Shown here in pieces: positions 1 to 9,085 of a stretch of DNA of 64,000 nucleotides. The notes under the pieces are model-generated. The model ran no database searches and was not told the origin of the DNA. It was given only the letters and a program-made list of their open reading frames with translations. Position numbers and translations under genes: made by a program. Source of the stretch: Alkalihalobacillus bogoriensis ATCC BAA-922. Its GTDB lineage: Bacteria > Bacillota > Bacilli > Bacillales > Bacillaceae_F. Positions within the stretch are counted from its first letter, which is position 1. Each line of letters starts with the position of its first letter. The stretch is from the NCBI RefSeq assembly GCF_000621445.1, contig NZ_JHYI01000013.1, positions 124,001 to 188,000 on the forward strand, written 5' to 3'.

Positions 1-1162
1 CTTCTGTCAACAATGACATGCCTTTTTCTATTTTATCAGGAGTGGAATGTGTAAAATTCAATCGTAGTGTGTTTTCTTTTCCTTTCCCTGCATAAAATGG
101 TCCTCCTGGAACATACGCTACCCCTTTTTCGACAGCAACAGAAAGCAACTCAGTTGTATCTACATGATCAGCTAACTCTAACCAGAAGAACATCCCACCT
201 TTTGGGACGACATAAGATAACCCTGGAAGATTAGCCTTTTCTAATTCCCCTAACATCACTTTCATTCGCGCATAGTACTCTTTCTTTAGCCGTTCAATAT
301 GGCCGTCCAAATCAAAATCTAAACATAAATGATAGAGTGCTTGTTGTGCTAATGAATTCGAATGGAGGTCATTAGCTTGTTTTGCTTGAGCCATAATACG
401 AATTAGCTGATATGGACCTGTAATCCAGCCTGTTCGTACAGCAGGAACCGCAGTTTTAGAAAACGTACTCGTGTAAAGAACATGTGTACCGTCATCTAAA
501 GAAGCAATCGGATGATACACTTCCTCGTCATGAAATTGAATATCACCATACGGATCATCTTCAAAAATGACGACATGATATTTATGAGCCAATTCGAGTA
601 ATTGCTTTCTTCGTTCCATTGACCATACTTTCCCACTCGGATTGGAAAATGTCGGGACAACATACACACATTTCGGTCGATATCGCTTCATTTTTTCTTC
701 TAAATCATCTGCAATCATCCCATGCTCATCTGATTCAACCCCAATGACATGGGCTTCGTAGGACTCAAATACTTGCAATGCTGCTAAATACGTCGGGTTT
801 TCAGCTAAAATGACATCACCCGGATTAAAAAACACTTTAGCAAATAAATCAATCGCTTGTTGAGAACCTGTTGTTAATAACACATCATTAGCTGAAAAGT
901 TGCTGATTCCTTTTCGTTTCATTCGATCAACAAGAACTTCTCGTAACGGCATAAACCCTTCTGTTTCATTGTATTGTAACGCCTTTTTCCCCGATGCAAA
1001 GGTTTTATTATATGCTTCTTGCAACCCTTCGAGCGGAAACAACTGCTCATCTGGTAATCCTCCAGCAAACGAAATGACATTTCCTTGATTCACGACTTTT
1101 AAAATATCACGGACCGCTGATGACTGTAAATGCCGAACTCGTTTTGAAAATGCGTATTTCAT
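1..1162 (-). CDS. PLP-dependent aminotransferase (class I/II, 2-aminoadipate/MocR-like fold), C-terminus cut by window edge
   Basis: The reverse strand reads open from an ATG at 1162 to the left edge, so about 387 residues are visible and the C-terminus is missing. The N-terminus starts MKYAFSKRVRHLQSS, followed by an ISFAGGLPDEQLFP segment typical of the LysN/2-aminoadipate aminotransferase group of fold-type I enzymes. TTGSQQAIDLFAKVFFNPGD, VVPTFSNPSGKVWS, EDDPYGDI and STFSKTAVPAVRTGW follow; the Lys of STFSK is the expected Schiff-base lysine. No DNA-binding domain precedes it, so it is a free-standing transaminase and not a MocR regulator. The substrate (aminoadipate, branched-chain or aromatic amino acid) cannot be assigned from sequence. 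It lies 109 bp downstream of argS on the same strand with no clear terminator between. Confidence 0.85.
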   Translation of the reverse strand, partial: MKYAFSKRVRHLQSSAVRDILKVVNQGNVISFAGGLPDEQLFPLEGLQEAYNKTFASGKKALQYNETEGFMPLREVLVDRMKRKGISNFSANDVLLTTGSQQAIDLFAKVFFNPGDVILAENPTYLAALQVFESYEAHVIGVESDEHGMIADDLEEKMKRYRPKCVYVVPTFSNPSGKVWSMERRKQLLELAHKYHVVIFEDDPYGDIQFHDEEVYHPIASLDDGTHVLYTSTFSKTAVPAVRTGWITGPYQLIRIMAQAKQANDLHSNSLAQQALYHLCLDFDLDGHIERLKKEYYARMKVMLGELEKANLPGLSYVVPKGGMFFWLELADHVDTTELLSVAVEKGVAYVPGGPFYAGKGKENTLRLNFTHSTPDKIEKGMSLLTE

Positions 1163-1271
1163 TACACACCCACCTTAATAATTTTCCGAATTTTAAAATA
1201 ATACTACCTTAATTACAAGAAAAGTCAATTCTTTTTCGGGAAAAACTCTATTATTAGCAAAAGAAAGTCGC

Positions 1272-2957
1272 CTACATTTTCGCTGGTGCTTGTATGCCTA
1301 GTAATCGTAAGCCTTCTTTTAATACGACGGTAACCGCGTAAACAACAGCAAGTCTCGTAGATTTCTGTTCGGTCTTTTCTAGAATTTTCGTTGTCGCATA
1401 ATATTTGTTAAATATTTGTGCAAGATCGACAACATATTTGGCAACAACCGATGGTTCATTATGACGATAAGATCGTTCAATTACTTGAGAGAACTTCATT
1501 AACTCCTTTAAAATCGGCCACATGTCATCCTCAACTTTAAGGTCTACTTCTGAAGGTGTATATTCTCCTTTCCGTAACAAAGAACAAGCTCTTGCATGTG
1601 TGTATTGTACATAAGGACCGGTTTCACCTTCAAACTGTAACATGTCTACTAAGGAGAACTCGACATCATTCATTCGTTCATTTTTTAAGTCATGGAACAT
1701 AATCGCTCCAACACCAACTTGTTTTGCCACTTCCTCTTTATTTTCCAATCCTTTGCTTTTCACATCCATTTGGCTTTTCGCTAGAGCAATGGCATCGTCG
1801 ATTACTTGTTCCAATAACACGACTTTTCCTTTACGTGTGGACATCTTTTTCCCGTCTTTTAACATCATTCCAAACGGCACATGAGTCATTCCTTGTGCCC
1901 ACGAATATCCTGCTTTTTCTAATACTAAAAATAATTGTTTAAAGTGCAGGCTTTGTTCATTCCCTACAACATACAAGACTTTATCAAATTGATATGCTTC
2001 TTGACGGTATAGTGCCGCTGCGACATCCCTTGTAGCATAAAGCGTTGCTCCATCTGATTTTTTTAATAAACATGGTGGCAGGTTTTCGTCAGTGAGCTCC
2101 ACAACTTTTGCCCCATCAGATTCAGTGACTAACCCTTTATCTTCAAGAATCGTTAACGCTCGGTTCATTTTATCATTGTAAAAGGCTTCACCATGATAGG
2201 AATCAAACGAAATTCCCATCAGCTCATAAATCTCCATAAACTCTTTTAAAGATTCTTCTTTAAACCATGTCCACAAATGCTGGGCTTCTTTATTTCCTTC
2301 TTCTAACTTTTTAAACCAGCTTCTTCCTTCCTCAACTAACGTTTCATCAGCCTCAGCTTCTTTATGAAATCGCACATATAAAGATAAAAGCTCCTGAATC
2401 GGGCGCTCCTTAACTTTCGTTTCCTCGCCCCAAAGTCGGTAGGCTGCAATGAGTTTTCCAAACTGCGTTCCCCAATCACCTAAATGATTGATTTTCACAA
2501 CGTTAAAGCCACATTTTTCATAAATTTGTGCCAATGCATTACCAATGACTGTAGAACGTAAATGGCCCATGGAAAATGGTTTCGCAATATTTGGTGAAGA
2601 AAAATCGATTACCACTGTTTTTCCTTCACCTATTGATAATTGACCATACGTTCCTTTTGTTTCGATAATTTTCTTAACGATTGTTTCACCAACTTTTTTC
2701 TTTTGTAAAAATACATTCACGTAAGGGCCTGTAGCTTCAACTTTTTCAAATAGCGGATGTGTGATTTTATTCGCGATATCCACAGCAATTTGCTGGGGAG
2801 CTTTTCGAAGCGATTTAGCTAGACTAAAACATGGAAATGCTAAATCTCCCATCGTGTCATATTTCGGTCGTTCGATTGCTTCAAAGATGACTCCTTCCTC
2901 GATTTTGTTGTCACATGCATCATATACACATGTTGCGACGAGCTTTTTATAATCCAT
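1272..2957 (-). CDS. argS: Arginyl-tRNA synthetase
   Basis: Class I synthetase that charges tRNA-Arg with arginine in the cytoplasm; 561 residues, a normal length for ArgS. An N-terminal additional domain covers about residues 1-110. The HIGH-type motif appears as MGHLRST after SSPNIAKPFS (about residues 118-135), and KMSTRKGKVVLLEQ (about residue 374) is the KMSKS equivalent. A C-terminal anticodon-binding DALR domain ends in LLGIQAPAKM. The ATG has GGAGGG upstream. A T-box leader with an arginine-type specifier precedes the gene, so expression should rise when uncharged tRNA-Arg accumulates. T-box control may mean this is a regulated or second ArgS, but the rest of the genome is not visible. 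Confidence 0.95.
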   Translation of the reverse strand: MDYKKLVATCVYDACDNKIEEGVIFEAIERPKYDTMGDLAFPCFSLAKSLRKAPQQIAVDIANKITHPLFEKVEATGPYVNVFLQKKKVGETIVKKIIETKGTYGQLSIGEGKTVVIDFSSPNIAKPFSMGHLRSTVIGNALAQIYEKCGFNVVKINHLGDWGTQFGKLIAAYRLWGEETKVKERPIQELLSLYVRFHKEAEADETLVEEGRSWFKKLEEGNKEAQHLWTWFKEESLKEFMEIYELMGISFDSYHGEAFYNDKMNRALTILEDKGLVTESDGAKVVELTDENLPPCLLKKSDGATLYATRDVAAALYRQEAYQFDKVLYVVGNEQSLHFKQLFLVLEKAGYSWAQGMTHVPFGMMLKDGKKMSTRKGKVVLLEQVIDDAIALAKSQMDVKSKGLENKEEVAKQVGVGAIMFHDLKNERMNDVEFSLVDMLQFEGETGPYVQYTHARACSLLRKGEYTPSEVDLKVEDDMWPILKELMKFSQVIERSYRHNEPSVVAKYVVDLAQIFNKYYATTKILEKTEQKSTRLAVVYAVTVVLKEGLRLLGIQAPAKM

Positions 2958-2977
2958 CTGTTTCCCTCCTTCAACAT

Positions 2978-3229
2978 AAAAAAAACTCGCCTCTTCCTAA
3001 AGAAGAGACGAGTTTAATCGCGGTACCACTCTACTTGTAGTTTAATAACTACCAGCTTTCTTTAATAACGAGGATGTCCCCGGCAAGCTCTACTCCACTG
3101 TTCAAGCTGCTTCTCCAAAGTGCGCTTCATTATTTAGTGTACGTTAGGCTTCCACCGTCCCTAACTCGCTTTCGCATTTCTAAATAACTACTTTCTTTTT
3201 CATAGAATGTGTTCTTTTCATTTTCTGTT
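2978..3229 (-). ncRNA. T-box riboswitch leader of argS (Arg specifier)
   Basis: Read on the minus strand, the leader shows the T-box hallmarks in order. There is a stem I region with the AGCGAGTTAGGGA...GGTGGAAGCCTAAC pattern, then a specifier loop GAAGCGCACTTTGGAG, and then the near-invariant AGAGTGGTACCGCG T-box sequence around 3016-3031. An intrinsic terminator follows at 2983-3015 (13-14 bp stem with CTCGCCTCTTC paired to GAAGAGACGAG, then a T run). Aligning the specifier loop to known Bacillus T-boxes places CGC (Arg) at the specifier codon, which agrees with the downstream gene. Binding of uncharged tRNA-Arg would favour the antiterminator. Confidence 0.92.
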
Positions 3230-3257
3230 ATTATACTCATTTCAAAAAAAATTGCAA
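3230..3257 (-). promoter_or_regulatory. Sigma-A-type promoter of the T-box-argS transcript
   Basis: On the minus strand TTGCAA (3257-3252) and TATAAT (3235-3230) are separated by 16 bases. The pair sits immediately before the T-box leader and in the short gap after the preceding gene's stop codon. The -10 is perfect and the -35 matches in four of six positions. Confidence 0.7.
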
Positions 3258-3266
3258 CTACAGAAT

Positions 3267-4268
3267 TCATTCTTCTTTTTTCGTTAATGTAATGACATTT
3301 ATTTCTGGAGGATTAAGAAACCGAAATTTCAAAAACGAAATCGCATCACTACTTCCTAAGCCAGCACTGACATATTGTTGGATTCCGTTGTACTCCCATA
3401 AGCCCTTCACCCGGTCTTGTGGAGGGAAATAGCCTGAATTATCATACCATGGTTCAGGAACAAAAAGTGCTCCAACAAACGGAAAGCGAATTTGGCCTCC
3501 ATGATAATGTCCTGCTAGAATCAAGTCGAACTCTCTCATCGTTAACAACGGATCATCTTCAATCGCATTCATTCTCCTATCCACAATCGGATAATGGGTT
3601 AACCCTATCATCACATCGGATTTGGCTTGGTTATAAAAGCTGTTCATCTCGGTGGCTAATGTTTCATGATAGTCATAATACTCTTGAAACGTTTCAAATT
3701 CATACCCTATTTTTTTTGCAATTGCATCTAAGTAACTATCTTTCTCCTGGATCGCTAATTCAAATTCAACAAACGACAACCGTGCTTCACCGACATTAAC
3801 AGAATAGACAGCATCAACCCAATGAACTCCTCTTTCTTCCATCCCAAGGCGAAATGGTGTTTTTTCAAATGGTTGGAGAGGGTGTGGTCGTGTGTATCCT
3901 AATGGATCTGTATTTCCAGGAACAAACAATGCTACGTCTTTGTTCGTTATTCCATCTAGTAACGTGAAAAACAACTCATATTGGTCACTTTCGCTATTAT
4001 CAAGCATATCACCTGTAAATAAAATCGCATGGTAATGTTGTTCGTTAATGAGGTCGATTAACCTCTTCTGTTGTTTTCCAAACTCTTTTTCATGCAAATC
4101 TGATATTTGTAACAATGTAAAGCCTTCTAGCTGTTCTGGTAAATCACGGATTTCAACTTTTTCGTGAACGACGATTATCCGTTCATTATCCCAAATCGTA
4201 TAACTAATTAGGAAAAGGATAAACCCTACGAACACTGTGAAAATTATTTTTGTTACTTTCCTCACCAT
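3267..4268 (-). CDS. Membrane-anchored metallophosphoesterase (YkuE-like)
   Basis: The 333-residue protein has one N-terminal membrane segment (about residues 8-25), followed by a calcineurin-like dinuclear metal phosphoesterase domain. The motifs are in order: LQISDLHEKEFG (D-x-H), LFTGDMLDN (GD), VPGNTDP (GN, here GNTD in place of the usual GNHE/D), IGLTHYP and LAGHYHGGQI (GHxH). Family members act on phosphodiester or pyrophosphate bonds in lipids or nucleotides; the substrate here is unknown. It begins 13 bp after the lasso exporter gene on the same strand and is probably cotranscribed with it. A role in lasso biosynthesis is not established for this family, so I regard it as a neighbour only. 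Confidence 0.85.
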   Translation of the reverse strand: MVRKVTKIIFTVFVGFILFLISYTIWDNERIIVVHEKVEIRDLPEQLEGFTLLQISDLHEKEFGKQQKRLIDLINEQHYHAILFTGDMLDNSESDQYELFFTLLDGITNKDVALFVPGNTDPLGYTRPHPLQPFEKTPFRLGMEERGVHWVDAVYSVNVGEARLSFVEFELAIQEKDSYLDAIAKKIGYEFETFQEYYDYHETLATEMNSFYNQAKSDVMIGLTHYPIVDRRMNAIEDDPLLTMREFDLILAGHYHGGQIRFPFVGALFVPEPWYDNSGYFPPQDRVKGLWEYNGIQQYVSAGLGSSDAISFLKFRFLNPPEINVITLTKKEE

Positions 4269-4281
4269 TTCCTCCTAATAT

Positions 4282-6078
4282 CTATGACATTAATTCCGCT
4301 TGTTTTGAAAGCAAATGGTTAAATCGGCCATGCTTTTCTTTCGCAAGAGCCTCAAACTCCCCTCGTTGTATGACTTGACCTTTTTCAAGAACAACAACTT
4401 GGTCAGCATGTCGGATTGTTGATAGACGGTGAGCAATAACAATAACGGTCATTTTTCCTGTTAATCGTTGCAATGCTTCTTGAATCTTCACTTCATTTTC
4501 AGTATCTAAAGCGCTTGTCGCTTCATCTAAGATGAGTACTTTCGGTTGGCGCAAAATCGCACGAGCTAAAACGACCCGTTGTCTTTCTCCACCAGACAAG
4601 CGAACGCCTCGATCACCAATTTTCGTATCTAACCCATGAGGAAGTTGCTTTACAAAATCAGCCGCTGAAGCAAACGATAACGCTTCCCACAACTGTTCCT
4701 CTGTCGTATTTTCATCTACAAGCTGCAAGTTTTCTCGAATACTCGCATTAAATAAAAATGGCTCCTGAGGAACGTAACTTATCGAGTTACGCCATGCTGG
4801 TAATGTGGACTTTGTTAAAGGTTGACCATCAATAAGAACTTCTCCCATTTGTGGTTGATTTAACCCCATTAACAAATCTATCAATGTACTTTTCCCGGCC
4901 CCTGACCGACCTACTACCGCTGTCATTTTCATTGACGGAAAAATCACATTAATATTTTCTAGCGCATAGGACGGACTCTCCTCATGATAGCGGAAATACA
5001 CATGCTGACATTCAATACCTTCAGTTAATGCTACTCTTTCCTTTGATTTCCCTTCGATTTTATTCAGTTCTGCCGCTTGTTTTGTTTCTTGTTGTAGTCG
5101 AATGACATGACCGAAAGCGGGAATTGCCGAAGCAATATGTTCAAGCGAGGATTGAATGCCTGTTACCCTTGGCCACAGTCTCGAAAAAATGATGAGAATG
5201 ACCATTAATTGTGCTCCTTGACTGTTAAATAACTGAACCGAAACAAAAATAAATAAAGCAATGAACAAGGTTGAGGCTACTTTATAATTAAATTGAGAAG
5301 CGGTTTTTAATTTCGTATACGCCACTTGCTCTTGATGCAATTGTTTTGTAATGTCTCGATACCAGTCCATCCTCGATGCTTCTAATGTATTGCTTTTTAT
5401 ATCTTTAATACCGTTCATTTGGTCTGTAATTCCACCTAAATAATCTTTCCCTAACTCATATGTTCTGTTTCCTAACGCAAGAGACTTCGATAAAAATTTA
5501 CGTGAAAATAACAAAAGAAACATCCCACACAGTAAAACAAACACGGTAATCGATGGGGATAACCAAAACGCTAGTAATATTTGAATAATTGTAAAAATGA
5601 AGGAGGTTATAAGCTGTAAAAATGCATTTGTGCCAGCACTCGCTCGGGCAATTTCTGCTGTTATAATATTGATTAAGTCTGATTTCCTATTTTTTAAAAA
5701 ATATCGCCAATTGGCATTAAGAAGGAGTTCATACGTTTGTACTCTTAGATGACGGAGAAACCCATGTTGGATTGCTGCATTTTTAATACTTACAACCCGT
5801 TGAATCCACTGATGACTTATCGATAGGACAATAAACAAACTTAATATAATAGCAAGACCAGCTGTTGTTGGTAATGCTTGAAAATAACGATAAGCCGCAT
5901 CAAGTGGCGTTCCACTAAAATCTAATTGAACGAGTCCTGTCATCCCAAGTAAAGGAACTAATAATAATAACCCAATTCCATCAAGTAAACCAACAAAAAT
6001 CATCGCTGCCATATTCCAATATAATGTTTTTCCCGCATACTGTTGGATTTGTTTATAAAAATAAAAAAGAGACTTCAT
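4282..6078 (-). CDS. Lasso peptide ABC exporter (fused permease and ATPase, D protein)
   Basis: Half-size ABC transporter of 598 residues with an N-terminal six-helix membrane domain (about 1-310) and a C-terminal ATPase. The ATPase shows GRSGAGKSTL (Walker A), the Q-loop region YVPQEPF, the signature LSGGERQR, the Walker B LILDEATSALD and the switch histidine in IAHRLSTI. There is no C39 peptidase domain, which fits lasso peptides, whose leader is removed by B2 before export. It would export the mature peptide across the cytoplasmic membrane and may confer self-immunity. Its start overlaps the stop of the upstream nucleotidyltransferase gene by 4 bp (ATGA), showing tight coupling within the cluster. 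Confidence 0.88.
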   Translation of the reverse strand: MKSLFYFYKQIQQYAGKTLYWNMAAMIFVGLLDGIGLLLLVPLLGMTGLVQLDFSGTPLDAAYRYFQALPTTAGLAIILSLFIVLSISHQWIQRVVSIKNAAIQHGFLRHLRVQTYELLLNANWRYFLKNRKSDLINIITAEIARASAGTNAFLQLITSFIFTIIQILLAFWLSPSITVFVLLCGMFLLLFSRKFLSKSLALGNRTYELGKDYLGGITDQMNGIKDIKSNTLEASRMDWYRDITKQLHQEQVAYTKLKTASQFNYKVASTLFIALFIFVSVQLFNSQGAQLMVILIIFSRLWPRVTGIQSSLEHIASAIPAFGHVIRLQQETKQAAELNKIEGKSKERVALTEGIECQHVYFRYHEESPSYALENINVIFPSMKMTAVVGRSGAGKSTLIDLLMGLNQPQMGEVLIDGQPLTKSTLPAWRNSISYVPQEPFLFNASIRENLQLVDENTTEEQLWEALSFASAADFVKQLPHGLDTKIGDRGVRLSGGERQRVVLARAILRQPKVLILDEATSALDTENEVKIQEALQRLTGKMTVIVIAHRLSTIRHADQVVVLEKGQVIQRGEFEALAKEKHGRFNHLLSKQAELMS

Positions 6079-7268
6079 TTTGCATACCTCCCTGTCGCGG
6101 TAGGCTTTTTCATTTTACGCCAAGCCCATAGAAGCGGACGTAGCGGGAAATATAAAAAGTGTAATGATTTTGGTAATGGTAATGTGGCTGCATCTTCTGG
6201 ATAGGGGAAAAACCAGCTAGCAACATATAGTACTTTTCTTTCCATTGACATTAACGAATACAAATGACGACTATGAAAAAGTGAAACATCTTTTGGAAGA
6301 GGTGGGGTATGAAGATTGACCTTTCGTTCAAGATAAAACATCGCTTCTTCTGCAAGCTTTTGTACCCGTTCTTTTTCTAAAAACCACTGTAATTCTGTCG
6401 GTATTTTTGTATGAAACAGCTTGTTACTCAATAACATCGCCTGTCCAACAAGGTGAACGGCTTGTTGTTCAAACACCTGGTTTGTCTTCACGATAGAGTC
6501 CTTCACTTTTAAAAAACGGTCAATATCCGCTAACCAGCGCAGACGTGACCAACCATGCCTTGCCCCATGTGACACAAGAAAAATAAATAAATCTTCTTGA
6601 CCTAAAAAGTAAACAGGAAAAGTCGTAAGAGTGCTTTGTTGTTTACGTTCCCACAATTTATAAAAATGAGGTTCTTTTCCTGGACCAGGATGTAACCTCC
6701 AATGAATTTCAAGTTTAATCCCTGTAACAGGGTGATAATACGTGACATGATGATGGCGCCACCGCCAATCTTCAAGTACCGTTTCAATATAATCATCTTT
6801 TTCATACCCTTGTTCAATAAGCAGTGCTTCCGCTTGTGGCAATTTTTGAATGGGGATTAAAAAATCTAAATCTCCTGATGTACGCATAGATATATCCCCG
6901 TATAAATACTGTGCAATTACAGGTCCTTTAAGAAATAGTAATTCAATCTGATTTTCTATAAATAATCGACTAACACGCTCCATTTCAGCACTTAACTGAA
7001 GCATTTGAATCGTATTTCTTTTATAATAGGAACCTAGTGTTTCAATAACAAACGAAGGTATAACAGTAGAGTTCAATTGCTTTACTAATCGATATAGCGA
7101 CGGATATAGGCGGTGGTGTAAAGCGTAATCAATAAAAGTGTTCCAATCTATTTCTTTATCAGAAGCTAGTTTTTCGATTTCTGATATTGACGATTGTTTA
7201 ATGATTTCAATTAATAATTTTACTTCTTTTGGTAGTGTTGAAAGGTTCACTTTTGCCTCGTTATTCAT
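6075..7268 (-). CDS. Nucleotidyltransferase-family protein of paeninodin-type lasso clusters
   Basis: About 397 residues. The region LFLKGPVIAQYLYGDISMRT followed by SGDLDFLIP (about residues 115-145) has the GD...D-x-D arrangement of the polymerase-beta nucleotidyltransferase fold seen in the family often called lasso-associated nucleotidyltransferase (PF14907 type). The rest is helical and ends in a basic tail. Such genes are common in Bacillales lasso clusters with an HPr-like kinase; their reaction on the peptide is not settled. I chose the ATG at 7268, which reads MNNEAKVNLS. An upstream in-frame GTG would give a slightly longer protein. The gene overlaps B2 by 8 bp and the exporter by 4 bp. 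Confidence 0.8.
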   Translation of the reverse strand: MNNEAKVNLSTLPKEVKLLIEIIKQSSISEIEKLASDKEIDWNTFIDYALHHRLYPSLYRLVKQLNSTVIPSFVIETLGSYYKRNTIQMLQLSAEMERVSRLFIENQIELLFLKGPVIAQYLYGDISMRTSGDLDFLIPIQKLPQAEALLIEQGYEKDDYIETVLEDWRWRHHHVTYYHPVTGIKLEIHWRLHPGPGKEPHFYKLWERKQQSTLTTFPVYFLGQEDLFIFLVSHGARHGWSRLRWLADIDRFLKVKDSIVKTNQVFEQQAVHLVGQAMLLSNKLFHTKIPTELQWFLEKERVQKLAEEAMFYLERKVNLHTPPLPKDVSLFHSRHLYSLMSMERKVLYVASWFFPYPEDAATLPLPKSLHFLYFPLRPLLWAWRKMKKPTATGRYAK

Positions 7269-7740
7269 TTTGCACACCCACACCTTCTATCTTTTGATTA
7301 ACAAATTTTTGTGCAAATGTCGCTACTACAGTAAATTGCTCTTTCCCCTCAGAGCCTGTAATCACGTATGGTCCACTTCGTAACCATGCGTGTGCGATCA
7401 TATTTCCACCCTCGTCTTTACCCGTTCCTAAATAAAGGGTGCTTTCAATTTTTCGGCGTTTTAACATTTTCATCGCTGCAATCGCTTGGACAAGGCATTT
7501 ACTTTCCCAAAACGTATAACGACTCATTATTGTAATCGTATCAGCCACTTGCATTTGTACTTCTTTCCTCTTGCCATCATGTGTGTAGCTCGTTTCATTC
7601 ATATGTTCACCTAATGTAGGCGCAACCTTTGAAAATGGGACAAGCTTTATAATACGAGCCCAACCTAATAGAAAGTAGGCTTCTATCATCATTAGCTTTG
7701 TTGTTCTTTCTAATGATAAAAATGTCCTTAGTTTCTGCAT
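7261..7740 (-). CDS. Lasso peptide leader peptidase B2 (transglutaminase-like)
   Basis: A 159-residue protein of the B2 family, the cysteine protease that cuts the leader from the lasso precursor. The catalytic Cys lies in WESKCLVQAIAAMKML (about residue 83) and the His in MIAHAWLRSG (about residue 118), the usual C...H pattern. The length is typical of stand-alone B2 proteins, with the RiPP recognition element carried separately by B1. The start has AGGAGG directly upstream. It lies 38 bp after B1 and its end overlaps the nucleotidyltransferase start, so it is part of the same transcript. Confidence 0.9.
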   Translation of the reverse strand: MQKLRTFLSLERTTKLMMIEAYFLLGWARIIKLVPFSKVAPTLGEHMNETSYTHDGKRKEVQMQVADTITIMSRYTFWESKCLVQAIAAMKMLKRRKIESTLYLGTGKDEGGNMIAHAWLRSGPYVITGSEGKEQFTVVATFAQKFVNQKIEGVGVQNE

Positions 7741-7778
7741 CCTACTTCCTCCTTTTCCAAATGAAAATATAAGCTTCT

Positions 7779-8072
7779 CTATACGTTTGTTTCTATTAAC
7801 CCTTCACTTTGTAGTTGATTTAAAAATGAAAGTACTTGTTGCTCACACACTTCTTTTTCCACGTCATAGTCAATTAGAAGACGAGACACAATATCTGTAA
7901 TAGAAGTAGGTGTTGTAATAAGTTCCCAAATTTCTCCTCCCATCAACCCTAAGTTAAAATACTTTCCTTTCGCTACACTTAACATAACTTTTTCTCCGTC
8001 CATGTCAGTGACAATATTTCCTTGTCCTTGTACAACAGTATTTGATAATGTTAATCCATCAATTTGATTCAC
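7779..8072 (-). CDS. Lasso peptide leader-binding protein B1 (PqqD-like RRE)
   Basis: A PqqD-like RiPP recognition element of about 97 residues, expected to bind the precursor leader and present it to B2. It shows the family pattern VVTDMDGEKVMLSVAKGKYF, NLGLMGGEIWELI, and a C-terminal winged-helix segment ending VLSFLNQLQSEGLIE. I place the start at the GTG at 8072 (reads VNQIDGLTLS), because GGGGGA lies 6 bp upstream; a TTG 18 bp earlier is an alternative. It overlaps the kinase stop by 14 bp, so translation is likely coupled. Confidence 0.88.
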   Translation of the reverse strand: MNQIDGLTLSNTVVQGQGNIVTDMDGEKVMLSVAKGKYFNLGLMGGEIWELITTPTSITDIVSRLLIDYDVEKEVCEQQVLSFLNQLQSEGLIETNV

Positions 8073-9012
8073 AATAATCCCCCATTTCAATCGTTTCTAT
8101 AATCGTTTCTACTAGTTCATGTGCGGTAAAAACAGTTGATGAATTTGGGCGCTCTAGTTGATATAGGTCACAAGCTTTAATAATGTTGGCTGAAAACGCA
8201 AAATGCCAATCCATTAACTGTAATTGCGGGACCATAAAGCCTCGATACGTATGGTAGAAAAGCTTATGAAATCGTTCTAGCTTCGTAATCGGCTTCAATG
8301 TCACTCTATCCGTCTCTGTTTTCACAAGCTCAAATATCCCTTTTAACGGTAACGCTTTTTGTTCAAACTGTGATAAAACAGGAATCGCAAATTTCGTTTC
8401 TCGTTCTACGATCGGACGATATGCCTCCGCATCCATTCCAAATTCGTCTAAGCTTTGTATCCAAAGCTTTTGCTGTGGATAAGCAGGTGTCACTACAGGG
8501 GCTTTGTCAGAGGATAGTGAAAGTGCAATAACGTCATCAGTTAGGAGCTTATATCCTTTACTTAAAAATGCAGCCGCTAATGTTGATTTCCCCGCTCCTG
8601 AATCACCAACAATCGCATATGCATTTCCGTTTATAGCAATGGCACTTCCGTGTAAAGGGAGGACGTTTCGTTGCATTAACAAAATTCCCATGCAGGTGCC
8701 GAGTACATAAATTCTGATATGATCTTCTGAAACGCCGGGCATTGGAGAGATAGTGATTCGCTCCCCTTGTTGAATACTGTAAATCGCCACATCGGGTACA
8801 TGAAATAAACATTCCGTTTCGTTTATAAAAAAGTAATCATCTGGACTTGCATTTTCATTCCAAACCGCTGTTAAATCTGACAGTGTAATATAAAGGTCAA
8901 CATTCCCCAGTTCATAAACTGTCATTTTATGTAACTCTGGAAGAGGAAACTCACTTACAATGCGAAGTCCAAAAGCTTCATAGCCACAATTTTTTTTCGT
9001 TGTCTCTAGCAT
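8059..9012 (-). CDS. HPr-kinase-like lasso peptide kinase
   Basis: A 317-residue protein related to the C-terminal domain of HPr kinase. The P-loop is IVGDSGAGKSTLAAAFLS (about residue 145) and an acidic LLTDDVIALS follows. In paeninodin-type clusters the homologue phosphorylates the side chain of the precursor's C-terminal Ser. Both precursors in this window end in Ser, so a single kinase could serve both. It does not belong to the true HprK that controls catabolite repression: the usual HprK N-terminal domain is absent and the neighbours are lasso genes. It starts about 75 bp after precursor 1, beyond a strong hairpin, and overlaps B1. Confidence 0.85.
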   Translation of the reverse strand: MLETTKKNCGYEAFGLRIVSEFPLPELHKMTVYELGNVDLYITLSDLTAVWNENASPDDYFFINETECLFHVPDVAIYSIQQGERITISPMPGVSEDHIRIYVLGTCMGILLMQRNVLPLHGSAIAINGNAYAIVGDSGAGKSTLAAAFLSKGYKLLTDDVIALSLSSDKAPVVTPAYPQQKLWIQSLDEFGMDAEAYRPIVERETKFAIPVLSQFEQKALPLKGIFELVKTETDRVTLKPITKLERFHKLFYHTYRGFMVPQLQLMDWHFAFSANIIKACDLYQLERPNSSTVFTAHELVETIIETIEMGDYCESN

Positions 9013-9046
9013 ACAATCCCCTCCACTTCTTCTTTCTAAATTTTTT

Positions 9047-9071
9047 CCCTTATACTTTTTAAGTATAAGGG
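9047..9071. other. Strong hairpin between lasso precursor 1 and the kinase gene
   Basis: Perfect 11-bp inverted repeat CCCTTATACTT / AAGTATAAGGG around a 3-base loop. On the transcribed minus strand it is followed by A residues and not by a T run, so it is not a normal intrinsic terminator. It sits just after the precursor stop and may stabilise or separate the precursor message from the downstream enzyme genes. Confidence 0.6.
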
Positions 9072-9085
9072 CTTAATTATCTCCT

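Noticed and set aside
6602-6817. 71-codon minus-strand frame inside the nucleotidyltransferase gene
   Set aside because: Shadow frame of a well-supported gene, without its own ribosome binding site.
8059-9012. Considered as the catabolite-repression HPr kinase HprK
   Set aside because: The HprK N-terminal domain is missing and the gene overlaps lasso B1, so it is the lasso tailoring kinase type.
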